Shown here one piece after another: positions 1 to 12,291 of a stretch of DNA of 64,000 nucleotides (positions are counted from its first letter, which is position 1; every line of letters begins with the position of its first letter). The stretch is from Ypsolopha sequella (Eukaryota; Arthropoda; Insecta; Lepidoptera; Ypsolophidae), in the NCBI GenBank assembly GCA_934047225.1, contig OW203992.1:8111501-8175500 (forward strand), in the 5' to 3' direction. The position numbers and the translations under genes are program-made. The notes beneath the pieces were generated by a model. It saw nothing but the letters and a program-made list of their open reading frames with translations. It ran no database searches and had not been told where the DNA came from.

Positions 1-34
1 AAATATCATTTTCGGGTTGTAATTGAAAATACTG

Positions 35-260
35 TTTTGTCAATAAAACACATTCTTGGTAACTATATCTATATTACACTAGCGACCGGTTTCGTTATAA
101 TAACATTTGAAATCATGTTTGTAAACAAAGACGAAATACATTTTCCATCTCATGATTCGTATCCAATAGCCTGACGATGTTATTATAACGAAACCGGTCG
201 CTAGTGTAATATAGATATAAAAGTGGAACAGTTACCAAGAATGTGTTTAATTGACAAGAT
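35..260. repeat. Foldback (hairpin) element with about 75-base arms
   Basis: Bases 64-105 and 178-219 are exact reverse complements (42 bases). The match continues outward with small differences and a 10-base insertion in the right arm, to about 35 and 260. The spacer is 72 bases. This layout fits a MITE or foldback transposon. No convincing target duplication is visible, so the outer ends are approximate. No coding capacity is seen. Confidence 0.75.
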
Positions 261-1790
261 GTTTCAAATGTTCCATCAAGAACCAACAACAACGATAATA
301 TCGTGGCAGGTTTATTTTGACTGCCACCGCACTGAAATATGTCCAGAGCCGAGTTCAAAAAAGAAGACCCGCGCATATTATACACGCACTATTTCGAGTT
401 ACTTCTGACTTCCTCATAACTTATTTCCTATCGGACCTACCGATGTTGCAGCTTTGCATCCCCGTCTCCGCAAGCACCTCAAATCCAAAATTGTATGAAA
501 GTGCTACGGAAAATAATGGACACTTTTAGAACTTTCATATCTACTTCAGTAAAGAATGTATTATTTTGATAAAAAAGTATAATATTTTTGGAATCTTTTT
601 GTAGGGATTTGCTACAACAGAAACGCGATTGATGAAATTCGTCTCTATACAAATATTTATTGAGATGAGGTCTTGTTCGACACCAATATCCTAGTTTGAC
701 AATTTGGGATGACATACGGACTGCAATTATATTTTATTAGATGGGTTTTAACGATATCTGGGTTCTGGTTAAACGAAATTTTGATAATAACTTTAGTACA
801 TTTTATATTAATAAAAAACCGACTTTTTGCTACTTTTCCACGAATCCGTCCCTCACCCACTGAGGCTTTTATCGCATATGGAGTAAAAGGGACACTTGAA
901 CTTTTACATATCGCCTTAATAAAATTTACGTCTAAATAATTATATTTTTATCACTGACTGACTTAACTGACTCACTTACCTAAACCACTTCCAAGTGACC
1001 TAGTTGAACACTTGAAATTTGCTATATTGAGCGCAATCATCAGAAAATTCCTTATATTTAATTATTGTTTAAGTTATCAAGGACTTTCTTAGTTTAACCC
1101 TTTGGCTATATAGAGTTTAATATATTTTAAGTGTCAAATTAAGTTGGACAGTTATAATATACCTGGAATAAAATTTGTATTTTAAACTGTATGTACGGGA
1201 CTCTCATTACACGAGTGAAACGATTACGCGTGGGTGAGACCGTGGCAAAAGGCTATTAAAATGTAATTAAACATTTAATTACAACTTTACAAAAATCAAT
1301 GATATCCCACCAAAAAACATAATTGTGAAAAAGGGGCCGAGTTCCGTACAAAGGCAGTGCAGAATTGTCGGCTTCGCTGAAAAAGGAACTGAGATCAAAT
1401 TGAGTACCTACCTAGGTTTATGTAAGTTTCTTCAGTCATATCATAACTGTATTAATAATTTTCAACGTTCTTCACTTGTTTCGAAACAATGTTTGTCCTT
1501 GCTAATGAACATAATTATATTCGTAAAATCAATCAATATAGCATCATAATATATATTTGCATGTAGGTATGAATAATGTAACAGTTCAAACTTTAGCTGT
1601 AAAAACTTGCTAAGTTCTACATAGTAGCTTTAGAAGCTTTCTTCACTACTGGATAAAAAAGATTCATTGCAATGCATATAATATAGAAAAAGAAATTTTC
1701 CTAATAAACATTTTAATTTCACAATTAGTTTCCAGTTTTCACCAGTTTGAACCGGTATGCAGTCACTTAAGCGTTCAATGGACAGCTAAC
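261..1790. other. Intergenic, no gene seen
   Basis: AT-rich sequence with only short chance reading frames. The only recognisable content is a diverged dispersed repeat at about 945-1420, listed separately. Confidence 0.6.
945..1420 (+). repeat. Diverged dispersed lepidopteran repeat
   Basis: Phrases here (CCAAGTGACCTAGTTG, AAGTGTCAAATTAAGTTGG and ACAAAGGCAGTGCAGAATTG) recur in degraded form at about 32560-32760 and 40460-40640 in the same orientation. Copies near 1310 and 40570 share CCACAAAAAACATAA-type text followed by an A-rich run and a GATTGTCGG-type box. The class of element is not identified. Confidence 0.4.
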
Positions 1791-1800
1791 CTTCGGGCAG

Positions 1801-2215
1801 TGACATTGACTGGCTGCGAGCGCCCCTCGCGATAGATGGCTCTCATCGCGTCACCACTCGACGCTCGAGCACCAGACCACTCTACTCTGTGAACAACACG
1901 TAATATTCTGTGGTGCATATGTAGCTTCGATATCTATCTGTTTACCCGTTCACTGGGTAGGTAACGTTGGGAGGCTGACACTGACTGGCTGTAAACGCTC
2001 CACGTGATGGTTTGCTTCTGTCACTTTAGCAGTCGTTGTTCCAGCACCCGACCGCTCTACTCTGTGAACAACACTATTCTATGGTGCATATGTGCTTAGC
2101 GAACTCCGGTATCTGTTTCTGTCTGTTTATTGGGAAGGTATTCGGTTACAGACGTTGACAGGCTGGCTGCTAGCGTCACAAGTCACAACACAAGCGATGG
2201 AAGGTTCTCATTGCC
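1801..2215. repeat. Diverged tandem repeat, unit about 175 bases
   Basis: The phrase TGACATTGACTGGCTG at 1801 recurs at 1976 and, degraded, at about 2149. CTCTACTCTGTGAACAACAC and GGTGCATATGT are also repeated at the same spacing. There are two complete units and the start of a third, with substantial divergence between them. It may be an old satellite fragment or an internal duplication of an unrecognised element. Confidence 0.7.
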
Positions 2216-3235
2216 CGAGCATCCCCAATCATAACCACATTTATACAAAATTTTACGGAAGCCCTGACAAAAATAAGCACAATTATCGAATTTGTCATAT
2301 TAAAAAAAATATGTTTTTTTGTCAACAGAAACGTATTTGCATGTTAATTTTAATACCGAAAAGATTTCCACGCAATCTTCTCCCCTGACCTCAGAAAAAA
2401 GCACCAAGGAACAACAGAAAATCAAAATTGAAATTGAAAATCAAAATTCAAAAACATTTTGAAAGCTTGAGTTTCATTATACAATGAATTTTGTGTTTTT
2501 TTAGACAGATCACTTCGACATTGACAGAACCTAGGATTTTTATTTTATACCATTGAGAATCCCATTATGTGTTCGAGACATCTATTCATATTCGAGGCAA
2601 ATGCAATAGAAAAAAAATCACAAACACCCTATATCGAGAGGAAGTACTTCTAAAGGCTAAGCTAATTCGAGGGTAGCGATCTCGAGTAGCCGACCGAAGA
2701 CAAAGAACCACCCCCTCCCCCTCACCAGGGAGGCTTCCCTCGCTACCTGCCGAGTCTTTAATTGAATAATCCACTCATTAATCATAGAGCCCGTCTGGAG
2801 GTGAACTTGAATCATTTTGAAGTTGGTTTCTTGGCGGTGGTTGTTGAAAGTTATACAGTTTTGATAGAAAGTTGACGCAAGTGGATTTGAATTTACTTAT
2901 TATTAAAAATAATAGGCCACGTGCGTGTCTTACACGTATGAGTAAAGAGAATCATTTATAAACAAACAAAAAAAATGGAATATTCTTTCTTTATTTTAAA
3001 ATAACAGCTTCGATATCAGAAGTTATGTATATACCTATATATAACATGCAATAATATTCATACGCTATTCAATATTAAATTATTATGGTATATTATTATT
3101 TTATTCTTTCTTAACTTAAAAACTTAGTTACTCGTATTCGTTATTATCTTGTACAATTTTCGTTCGATTATTTTTCAATCAATTTAGTTTTGTTGTTTTT
3201 TTTTTATATAACATTTAAATAATGATATAGATGTC
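2216..3235. other. Intergenic, no gene seen
   Basis: AT-rich DNA. A short C-rich tract lies near 2708-2730. Nothing else is supported. Confidence 0.6.
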
Positions 3236-3919
3236 CGTTTTATATGGAGAATTTGAAGAAAACTTAATTTTCAGTACTAACATTTTTGCATTTGTTTTAG
3301 GAATGACAAATCCAAATTCTATATATTTTTAGGGTTCCGTACCCAAAGGGTAATCAACCGGACCCTATTACTAAGACTCCGCTATCCGTCTGTTTGTCCG
3401 TCTGTCACCAGGCTGTATCTCATGAACCGTGATAGTTAGACAGTTGAAATTTTCACAGATGATGTATTTCTGTTGCCGCTATAATAACAAATACTAAAAA
3501 CAGAATAAATTAAATATTTAAGTGGGCTGCCATACAACAGACATGTTTTTTTTGCCGTTTTTATAGATAATGGTACGGAACCCTTCGTGCGTAAGTCTGA
3601 CTCGCACTTGGCCGGTTTTTTTATGTATGAATTCAAATTTTAGTTCGTTGTATGAAGCTGCTAACAGCAACTTTAATTTTTGAAAAGTGTCAGCTGAAAA
3701 AAATTATTACGAATCTTATCATGGAAATGGATGGCATTTAGGACAAACTATTCTGAAGATTTTTAATTTTAATGATCAAACTGATAATAAAAACATAATT
3801 TAATGCGTAGATGTCAAAACTTGAAGTCAACCTACAAGCAAAAAAAAAAATGGCTATTGAATAACAGAAATCATGAACTCATGAATCCGTAAGAAAATTT
3901 CAGCAATTTCATAGGTAAG
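3236..3919 (+). repeat. Dispersed repeat, copy 1, split by a nested insertion
   Basis: The outer parts of this interval match the reverse complement of 41787-42176. Shared text runs from GGAGAATTTG near 3245 through TTACGAATCTTATCATGGAAA near 3705 to TTTCATAGGTAAG at 3919. The copy at 41.8 kb lacks the 3329-3623 block, so that block is a later insertion. The repeat class is unknown. Confidence 0.6.
3329..3623 (+). mobile_element. Lepidopteran GGTTCCGTACC...CTTGGCCGG repeat
   Basis: It starts at AGGGTTCCGTACCC and ends at GACTCGCACTTGGCCGG plus a T run. I recognise the overall text (CCGTCTGTCACCAGGCTGTATCTC, a Kozak-free non-coding body, GGTACGGAACCCTTCGTGCG) as a non-autonomous repeat abundant in Lepidoptera. 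It is nested in another repeat whose empty site is visible at 41.8-42.2 kb. A 3' fragment of the same family lies at 35171-35252. Confidence 0.8.
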
Positions 3920-5189
3920 GACCCAATATTTTTTTGATGTTTAAGTGCTTAATTCTGTCTAGAAATGGAGTTAGGTATAATAATTTTTTTTAAATATTAT
4001 TCCTAAATGGTGCTACAATTGAAAAACGTTTTAAAGAACCTCAATTTGTTTTTGATGAACTTTTTACCTACATGTTACCTCGACGACTGGTTTTGAAAAT
4101 ATATAATTTTTTTTTCTAAAATTTTCAATGTATTGCGGTTATGAACAAATTCAATAACTTTTCCGTCCAATGTTTTCCAATAATATTTTCCTCTGTAGTG
4201 CTTTGACATGAAGCCACCATAAATATGTCGCGTATCAATATTGAAAAAAAATTGCCCTAACGGTGTTTATAAGTAATTACTTGAAAAACTTTTCGAGGAA
4301 TCACAATAAGTTATTGAAAGACCTTTTTTTATGCTACTTAACATGATCGGTTTCGAAATCACGTTTTTTTGTTAACAAAAACGATTTCGACCGGTTTTTT
4401 TCCCTAACAATCATGATAATCCGAACAAAAAAAAAAACACATTTGCTAATCAAGGGGTTAATCAAATACCTATGGCAACTAGGTATGTATTTGGTTCCTC
4501 AAACACGTTGCTATTGCCACTGAATCTAGGTATTTGCAACTGAAACCATGTATTTACAACTGAAACTCTGTATTTTTGTTTAGACCTGAAGATGTCTTTA
4601 GGTGAAACCGTTCACCAATAAAATGATTTATTCGTAAAATTTGCATATGTTTGTGCAGATTCTTAAAATAATATATCACGGATTCACGGAACGCCATCAA
4701 AACCACTAAAAATATAATTAATACATCTCAATAACTTAGGACGAATGTAAACCAATAGGCAAATTGACCACGATTAGTGAAAAATAACATGCTACCTTCT
4801 AAATACACACTAGACCTTATAATGGAAGATATACAAGAAAAGGACTAAACCGTTCCACCGAACTTACAGATAAATTATGTAATATACATATTTACAAATA
4901 TAATTCGATGTAAGTACATATAATAATATACCGAAACCGAATCCTCTACAATCTCAGCTAACAAAATGAGAGCAACGAAATCCATCATACGCCCCGATCA
5001 ACTTGCAAATAACAAGAGGGCTATTTCTTTATTCTATTAGGAGGCCGTACCTACATCAAATTGAAGACCCTACGCACGTAGCCATATGACCCTCGGGCCT
5101 GGGTCTACCTACACAGGAAACCCAGACGTGTCTCGACTTCTTAACTCACACAAGCGAAGGCATCCGCCTTAACTAAATCATACACACAC
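3920..5189. other. Intergenic, no gene seen
   Basis: AT-rich with many A and T runs. No long reading frame and no clear element boundaries. Confidence 0.6.
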
Positions 5190-5350
5190 ATACGCGCGCC
5201 CCTTTGTCTTAGCTAAGTGTCAACCAATAAAAACAAAGGATCTGAAAATGGAACAAAAAGAGGCAGCCAATCGCGCGGCGCGTCACGCGTACAGATGCAC
5301 GGCCATTGGCTTGAAAAAAATTCGTTTAGCTCTGATGAGATTGATGCACG
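5190..5350. promoter_or_regulatory. Candidate regulatory patch with SOX and CCAAT motifs
   Basis: This short CpG-containing block in AT-rich surroundings has CCTTTGTC at 5201-5208 and ACAAAGG at 5233-5239, both matching the SOX/TCF core in opposite orientation. It also has CCAAT at 5224-5228 and 5267-5271 and ATTGG at 5305-5309. Such motifs arise by chance, so this is only a composition- and motif-based suggestion. Confidence 0.25.
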
Positions 5351-5932
5351 GTGGATAAACGGTTTAAGGTATGTACGGATTCGTAGCTAAGATAGCCTAG
5401 GAAGGTTATAAATAGTTCCAATCATTTCCATACACTTTTGCGTCTGCATGTCTGCAATTTTATAACGATTTCAGAATTCAATACGATTTTACGATTTTGT
5501 TCCGTAAATTAGAGCAAATATTTTTTTTACTTGACTAGAGTAAGAAGGGCGAAATCAGAAGCACTTGAATAGAAGAGCTTATAAGACTCGATAGATGAAT
5601 TTGAAGAAAGAAGTGTGTCAGCACCGTAACAGCCTTCTGTTATCATAATACAAGGCTTTTAAAAAAGTAGATTTTTCTTAAGATACAATTTTATTTTTGG
5701 TTTATATGCGTCTAGAAAATTAAAAGGAAGGTATCAAAAGAAAGGATTGCTTATGAAAAACGGTTGTAATTTATTATTTTTATGACCTATTTTAACTTGT
5801 GCGATTGGACGTGTGTATTTAATAAATTATTACATAATGTTCACATTGATGTAACCTCCCTATCTAACACAGTGATCTTTCTCCTTCCGCCCCGCTGAAA
5901 GCTCAAAAATTGAAACCCTCTTTTATACATAC

Positions 5933-6008
5933 TTTATAAATGGCGGCCGAAGCATGCATTTCTGTCAAAATACGGTCAGAAATCCATACATCGGCTGCCA
6001 TTTATAAA
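5933..6008. other. 76-base imperfect hairpin
   Basis: TTTATAAATGGC at 5933 pairs with GCCATTTATAAA ending at 6008. The stem continues for about 34 positions with four or five mismatches and one G:U position, closing on a loop of about 8 bases. The size resembles an animal pre-miRNA, but a small palindromic MITE would look the same. Confidence 0.5.
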
Positions 6009-8972
6009 ACGTTTCTTTTATGGCTCGGCTTATATGGTGTTTGTTTACCTACCCCATTAGGCAAGAGGAGTGAGTGAGTATATGTATATTATGTATGTAG
6101 AAAGAGATAGAACTCCAAAATTATAAAAATAAGTTTTCATGCAAATAACGTTTACATTGCAAATTACGTTATTTTCCAATTCCCTCAATAAGGATTACCA
6201 CTTGAACTTCAAAACATGTACAAAACAGAAAGGTTTCTAGCCTCACGTGTGATGGGGGTGGGTTGGCGGCCCAGGGGTACGGGGGGCATAGAGGGTCATT
6301 TATCATTCATATCATCTTCGCTCCACTTCGTTCGCCGCACCGTCGTAAATAAATAAGAACAGACTCATCTTTTACAGCAGTGTTGGGTCACCCAATTGAA
6401 ATTCAACTCTATTTCTTGTGACAAAAGATTTCAAATGCAGCGTTAAATTGCCTGCCGCTTAATATCTTATGAGGCTAAGGTAACAGTTAGGCTAGTAGAT
6501 GTGTGTGTCTATGCATGCATGTGTTTTAGATAGGTTGACGTACCTCTAGGTATTCTATGTGACTATGTTGAGGTATATTATGGGTAGGTTGGTATAAGTT
6601 GAAACTAAGTCACGTGTTCTAAAGTTTGTCGACCTAGATAGTCTTATTCGAGGTTTCGTAGTTTACGAGCGGTTTTATTGAAGTCATTGCAGATAAGTTA
6701 GGGGTTTCGGTTTTCACTTATTGGTTCTACAAATTCGTGAAATGGTGAAAATGTTATGAAATAGATAGGTACTTTTATCTTGTACGTACTTATATGGTTA
6801 TTTCACACTTAAGCAGACCAGTTTTGGTAATTCGCTTAAATTAAATTTAGTCAAGGTGTGTTAATTTGAAAACCATTTCGAGATTTAGGTCTATAAAGCC
6901 GTATTTTTGGTCTAAAAAACCTCATGATGATGAATATTTTTACGAAAAAGCTGCAACTTCCATTTGCCTTCGTGTGACGTCACTTGAGAAATTGCTGTTT
7001 AAAAATGTGTCCTTCGGTACCAAGATAAATTTATAAAAAATTGCTGCTGACAGATTTGACAGATGACTAGACAGACAGAGACCAACCACTATTTTTAAAA
7101 GCAATCTCACATCACATGTCATAACCGACAATTCTTTAAAAAATCATAAAAGTAACGGTTAATTTATATACCAAAATAATAAAAACTATGTCCTAAAATG
7201 GCGTATATTCTCTAAAAAAATTTAAATTAAATCTTTTTGAAATTAAGCTATGGGAAATAATTACACAGACCATTTCGACATGATCAATGTGTACATCGTT
7301 TATGAATCGTCTTGTTAATATTCTAATAACATCCCTGAACTGAATCCCTTCAAAATAAGTGTGAAATAAACCTGTGAGACTAGTACAAGTAAATTTCAAC
7401 CATGAAAATATTTTACCTAGGTACTTCCATTGAGTATTGCTAAGTAGTCGACCATGTTACAATGTCGACCACATTTCTAAAAGAAAATATCGGCCAGTGA
7501 TCGATCTTCAGACTCTTAGATTGATGGGGACTATTCTCTAAGCCGAGCCGTACCTATGCTTGGCCATTATGTCGGAAATTACTTGGACCTTCGCAGAACA
7601 TCCAATCGCTCTTAATCTTCTTAACTGTGCGACGAAGGAATTATTTGGAGTTTAAGTACCTAATATGCTTAGATAATAAAAAGAATTCAGACTTGTTTGA
7701 GGTTATGTTATTATGAGTCTTAAGAGGCTGCAGATAAGGAATGTTGGTTACAAAAAGAGAAGATGCAATTTATAAGAGTTATTAAGGCGAGGTTATTCAT
7801 GTTTTCCCGAACAAACCGCGTACTTTTTTGTGTTTTAATTGTAAACAAAAATTTTTTTTTTTTTAAATTATAACTTTGTCATATTTCACTCTTTGGTCTT
7901 AATATTTCGGGCGTCATACACAATTATTTGCATTTTTCTTGACAATAAAACTCATATCAATTAAACGTCGTAAGAAATATGATATAAAACGGCCGTCACA
8001 TTAAATAGCCATCGCGAAGTTTCGAGTCGAAGAAAATCGCGAGTTTTCTGGGTGGCCTGCTGCCTGAGCAGGATAGATAAGTGTACCTATAATGAAAGCG
8101 TTGGAGCAAGACAGATTTCTTTGAATACCTTCGCCTTAATGTCACAGACAAAAGTTCATTGACTAAATCAACAGCAGATCCTTACTCAAATGATACGCCA
8201 GCATTCTGTAGGTATCCGAAGTTTGCAAGTTAGCACATAATTGAAAGGCAACGCGACGAGGCCAGGTTTGTTTAGTCCGTCATAATTGCTCCGATGCACC
8301 TCCTCGCTGACGAGTCTCAGCACAAAACATCCTAAATCCAGTTCATTAGGGCCCTATTCAGAACCAACCCCTGGATGGAGATACGCAGTGATTACTGCAA
8401 CCGCTCCCGACGGCTCACGAATAAAGACTGCATCATAATTCCACCGAATACACCCCCACAGCACGTCGGCTAAATACCAACTCTAAATCCGAAACCTAAA
8501 GTCATATTTCGAACTTCAGCTTGCGATGTCACTTGCACAATGATATGTAAAAATAATGAATAAACTTACGAATTCGCTGAACCAAACTACACTTTATGAA
8601 TCTACAATCAAGGTTGATATTTCTTTGTTTGGAGTGTTCGGAGATGTTTGGTAAATTAATAGGAGGAAAAGTTTCGCCGGTGAGTTTGTCGCAGTTGTGA
8701 TTCAATTTGGACGCTAATTTAATGACGCTGTGCGAGAAGTAAACAAATTGATATTCATATGGGACCGGTGTGTTGGCCTGTTTTGTTTATTGTTTTGTAC
8801 TTGCCTTATGACGGGGTCTTCATCCTCTTGATATGTGAGCAAATATAGACCTCCGTTTGTCTGATGATGAGCGACTGAAGGTAATTTGTTGGGCGGGCGT
8901 GAAGGTAAACCATTTACACTGACAGGTGCATTGGAACTTATTATAATGTGCCGTCTACACGATTTTGTATAG
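6009..8972. other. Intergenic; GC-richer block at 8000-8500
   Basis: No gene is seen. The stretch at about 8000-8500 is visibly GC-richer than its surroundings and contains no repeat I recognise, so it is a candidate conserved non-coding block. The rest is plain AT-rich DNA. Confidence 0.5.
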
Positions 8973-9202
8973 CAGGTGACTTTGCATGATATCATATAGC
9001 CAAATTCATACTGGAGACTCGATGGAGACATATTTTTGCAAAATATGTTTTTTTTTATTTGTGCCGCTTTACTAGTTTAAGAACAACCACACCTAAAGTT
9101 AATTAGTATTTAAGCCCAAATTTTATTTCGCGTTTTTGGCCTTGACCACTTACCAAATCTCCAGTATGAATTTGGCTATATTATGCAAAGTCAGTCACCT
9201 TA
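8973..9202. repeat. Inverted repeat with about 46-base arms
   Basis: The left arm 8973-9018 and right arm about 9158-9202 share AGCCAAATTCATACTGGAGA and GGTGAC...TTTGCAT-type text in inverse order, with a spacer of about 140 bases. Outside these arms the match stops. It is a probable MITE remnant. Confidence 0.6.
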
Positions 9203-9517
9203 TGTTTTACTGTTTTACCCAGAGCACGAAACTTTACTTTATAATTATATCTCCTAGAATTAAAATAAAACCGCATGCGGCATTATCTCACTTCAACGAG
9301 AAGTAGTATCTTTTAGAAAGATTCCTGTTAGTCTAGCAAAGGAAACGATATCAAGCTCGATGGCGCGTTATACAGTGCTATCTCTCACTCTGTTGATCAA
9401 CCTCAAAAGGGATATGTTGATGGTCTACTATGCTAGACCCCCTTGGATAGATAGACGAACGCATTAGGGCTGCCCACATAAATGCGCAGGAGTCGGGTGG
9501 ACTCTCCGCGTCGGCAC

Positions 9518-10013
9518 TTAAGGCGAATGGATACGCCAACTGCAATTTGGACCTGTCTTTGAAGGCCTACTCCTCCCACACGGGTGGTCCAAAAACTTTC
9601 ATAAAAATATATGATAGGCATTATAGAGTCAAAAATAAATTTTAAGTTTCATAAACTGTTTTTCTATTGTAAGTTTTGACAAAAAAAATCGAAAGTCATC
9701 GAAAGTTTCACATTATTAACACAAGAATTCTCTTACTCCTTCCAAACGCCTAAAGCGATTTTAATTATTATTTCACCAAATTGTAGGAAATTTTTAGATC
9801 TAAAATATTTAGGTTCAAATTTATTTTTTCCGTTTATGGCGTCCATGTGAAAAGTATTATTTTCTCCTATTTTGCGCTAGCCGGAGACGCAGTGGTTGTC
9901 GTAACAGCCACTTTTTAAGGCACGCTGAAATGAACATTATTTCAATGTCGTTTCCGTTGATATTTGTACCGAAACACATCGAGTTGCTTATTTAGCGTGG
10001 TCATACGGCTTAA
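9518..10013. mobile_element. TTAA-flanked MITE, copy 1
   Basis: It is bounded by TTAA at 9518-9521 and 10010-10013. Both ends begin with related text after TTAA (GGCGAATGG... and, from the other end, GCCGTATGAC...), giving an imperfect terminal inverted repeat. A near-identical second copy lies at 19386-20093, also with TTAA at both ends. TTAA duplication is the hallmark of piggyBac-type transposition. No transposase frame is present, so this is a non-autonomous member by inference. Confidence 0.7.
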
Positions 10014-10589
10014 CTGCGGCGTAACTTACTACCGAGGTATGCCGAGATTTAAAGCGCGCGTTTCGACCGTTTTATGTGAAGACATAATACTGCTACTTTT
10101 CTCTACTGTGGCTACACTGATCTAAGTACTTTTGACAAAGTCGTGGCGAAGAAAACAATTCGCAACCTCCCTTTCGCCGGTTCCCAGCGCGCGCGCATGT
10201 CCTCAATGGGATAATGCTTGCGACCGTCGATCAATGTGTACGCGCATTGTCAATGTCATTACACCCTTGTTATTCAATTCAGCAGACGAGTGGTCAAGTC
10301 TTGTGTCTTCCGTCTGAGATTGAGGCTAATGCTGTACCTACTCTTGTGGAACTGTTAATATTTTGATCCATAATCCTCTGATCCATGATTCTTACACTGA
10401 GAAAACTAGTCATTAGAAAATAAAGTGAATTCAGCAGAAATAATGATGATTTCACGTAAAGTAGGGAGCATACGGATATCACCAAAAAATACGATGTAAC
10501 TACTGTTGCTGCTGCTAACGAAATAATACGATGCACTGTCACTATGGCTTTAGTAGGAAGCAGACAGAATTATGCACTCTGTAACTGTA

Positions 10590-11660
10590 ATATACTATGC
10601 TATCCTACCACCGTTAATGTGATATCCTCTTACTTATTCGTACATGTATCTATGCTTTCCTCATATTTTATATGCTTTCTTGATACTGTTCAAGAACTTT
10701 CCTCTTATTTCAGTTGCTTCATACTATTTTGTCCCACTATTTTTCTATCCTTTCATCATATTTTTATGTGCTTTCCTCTCATTTCCTACGATTATTCCTA
10801 CTATTAATCTATGATTTCCTCATAGTTTTGTATGCTTTCCTCATACTATTTATGTGCTTTCCTCTTATATCCTACGATTCTTCTTACTATTAATCTATGA
10901 TTTCCTCATATTTTTGTATGCTTTCCTCATACTATTTATGTGCTTTCCTCTTATATCCTACGATTCTTCCTACTACTAATCTATGATTTCCTCATATTTT
11001 TGTATGCTTTCCTCATACTATTTATGTGCTTTCCTCTTATATCCTACGATTCTTCCTACTACTAATCTATGATTTCCTCATATTTTTGTATGCTTTCCTC
11101 ATACTATTTATGTGCTTTCCTCTTATATCCTACGATTCTTCCTACTATTAATCTATGAATTCCTCATATTTTTGTATGCTTTCCTAGCACTCTTTATATG
11201 CTCTCGTATTATTTCAGTTAAATCCAATTATTTGTTTCTACCATTTATATTTACTCTTAACTTTAAGGCTTCGATGTGGCTCCTTAAATATTTATTGGCC
11301 AATAAACTATTTGTACCATTAATATAATAACTGTAAAGATGGTTTGTTTGTTTGTGAGGAGTTATATAGTGCAAAAACAATTTTTCGGTTTAATGATGTT
11401 AATAGTAAAAATCTGTAATTGTTAATAGTTTATATAAGTGAATTGACCTATCAATGTTTAAAGAACCATACCTTAAAATACGAGAGCATAGATAAATAGT
11501 AGAAACAAATAATAGGATTTAACTGAAACAATATGAGAGCACAGAAACAGTATCAGGAAAGCATACAAAAAGATGATTAAATTATAGATTCATAGTAGAA
11601 AGAATTGTAGGAAATAACTGAAATAACAGGAACGCACATAAACAATATCAAAAACTGAAA
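10590..11660. repeat. Large foldback whose arms are 86-base tandem repeats
   Basis: The phrase AATCTATGATTTCCTCATA starts at 10806, 10892, 10978, 11064 and 11150, a strict 86-base period. Degraded units precede 10800 and a variant unit follows to about 11250. The reverse complement of the same unit types (TTTGTATGCTTTCCT, TCTATGCTCTCGTATT, CAGTTAAATCC) appears at about 11480-11640. The array is therefore a long inverted repeat with a spacer of about 150 bases (11330-11470). The element class is not established. Confidence 0.75.
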
Positions 11661-11717
11661 GGAAAAAAACACACAGGAGGCTTAAAAATAAGATTACTGA
11701 TATATAGAAGAACAAGG

Positions 11718-11765
11718 AGGCCTGTGTCCAGCAGTGGACGAATACGGGCTGATGGATGAATGGAT
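11718..11765 (+). mobile_element. LINE/SINE 3' tail fragment
   Basis: GGCCTGTGTCCAGCAGTGG followed by a TGATGGATGAATGG simple tail. It matches the ends at 16590-16650, 26455-26505 and 13870-13890 (reverse). In the better copies this text encodes the last residues of a LINE reverse-transcriptase frame. Confidence 0.7.
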
Positions 11766-11967
11766 GGAGAAGAACAAGAAATAACCTGGAATAGAGTACT
11801 TTACCTAAACCAAGAGCTGATTTGAGGATACAAATTATTACAAAGAAAAGAAAAATATATTATAAACAAAAAATTGCATTTATTTTATCTCTAATATATC
11901 TCTACACACATTTTTATATCTCTATGCACATTACTATATCTCTATATATATTTAAACATTTATTTTA

Positions 11968-12252
11968 TTAAGAGCCGCTTAGGAACGAATTGTGAAAAAC
12001 CCACCTTTTTCTAATTAATCGAAACAGAACACTTAAATTCAAAATAAACTCAATAGTTATTCAACAAAACCTTATTACCTATGTATTGTGTATGCTGCCA
12101 TCGCAAAGCTTCCTTTGGTTCCCATAAACTACAATTTCAAAAAAAAATTATATTAAATTTGTTTAAATTCAATTTTACAGAAACCCATGAAAACTTAGTG
12201 ATGGCATACACAATGCGTGTTTTTCACAAACTGGCTGCTAAATGGCTCTTAA
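11968..12252. mobile_element. TTAA-flanked MITE of 285 bases
   Basis: TTAA at 11968-11971 is followed by GAGCC, and GGCTC precedes TTAA at 12249-12252. The inverted ends run about 36 bases with mismatches and share TTGTGAAAAAC. A second internal inverted pair (TATTGTGTATGC near 12084 and GCATACACAATG near 12203) lies inside. The sequence is unrelated to the TTAA element at 9518. A piggyBac-type origin is inferred. Confidence 0.65.
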
Positions 12253-12291
12253 GCGATCACATTTCAACTTCGAAAAAAAAACATTTAATAC

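Noticed and set aside
10544..11327. Plus-strand frames with hydrophobic, membrane-like translations
   Set aside because: They arise from the pyrimidine-rich 86-base tandem repeats, not from a gene.
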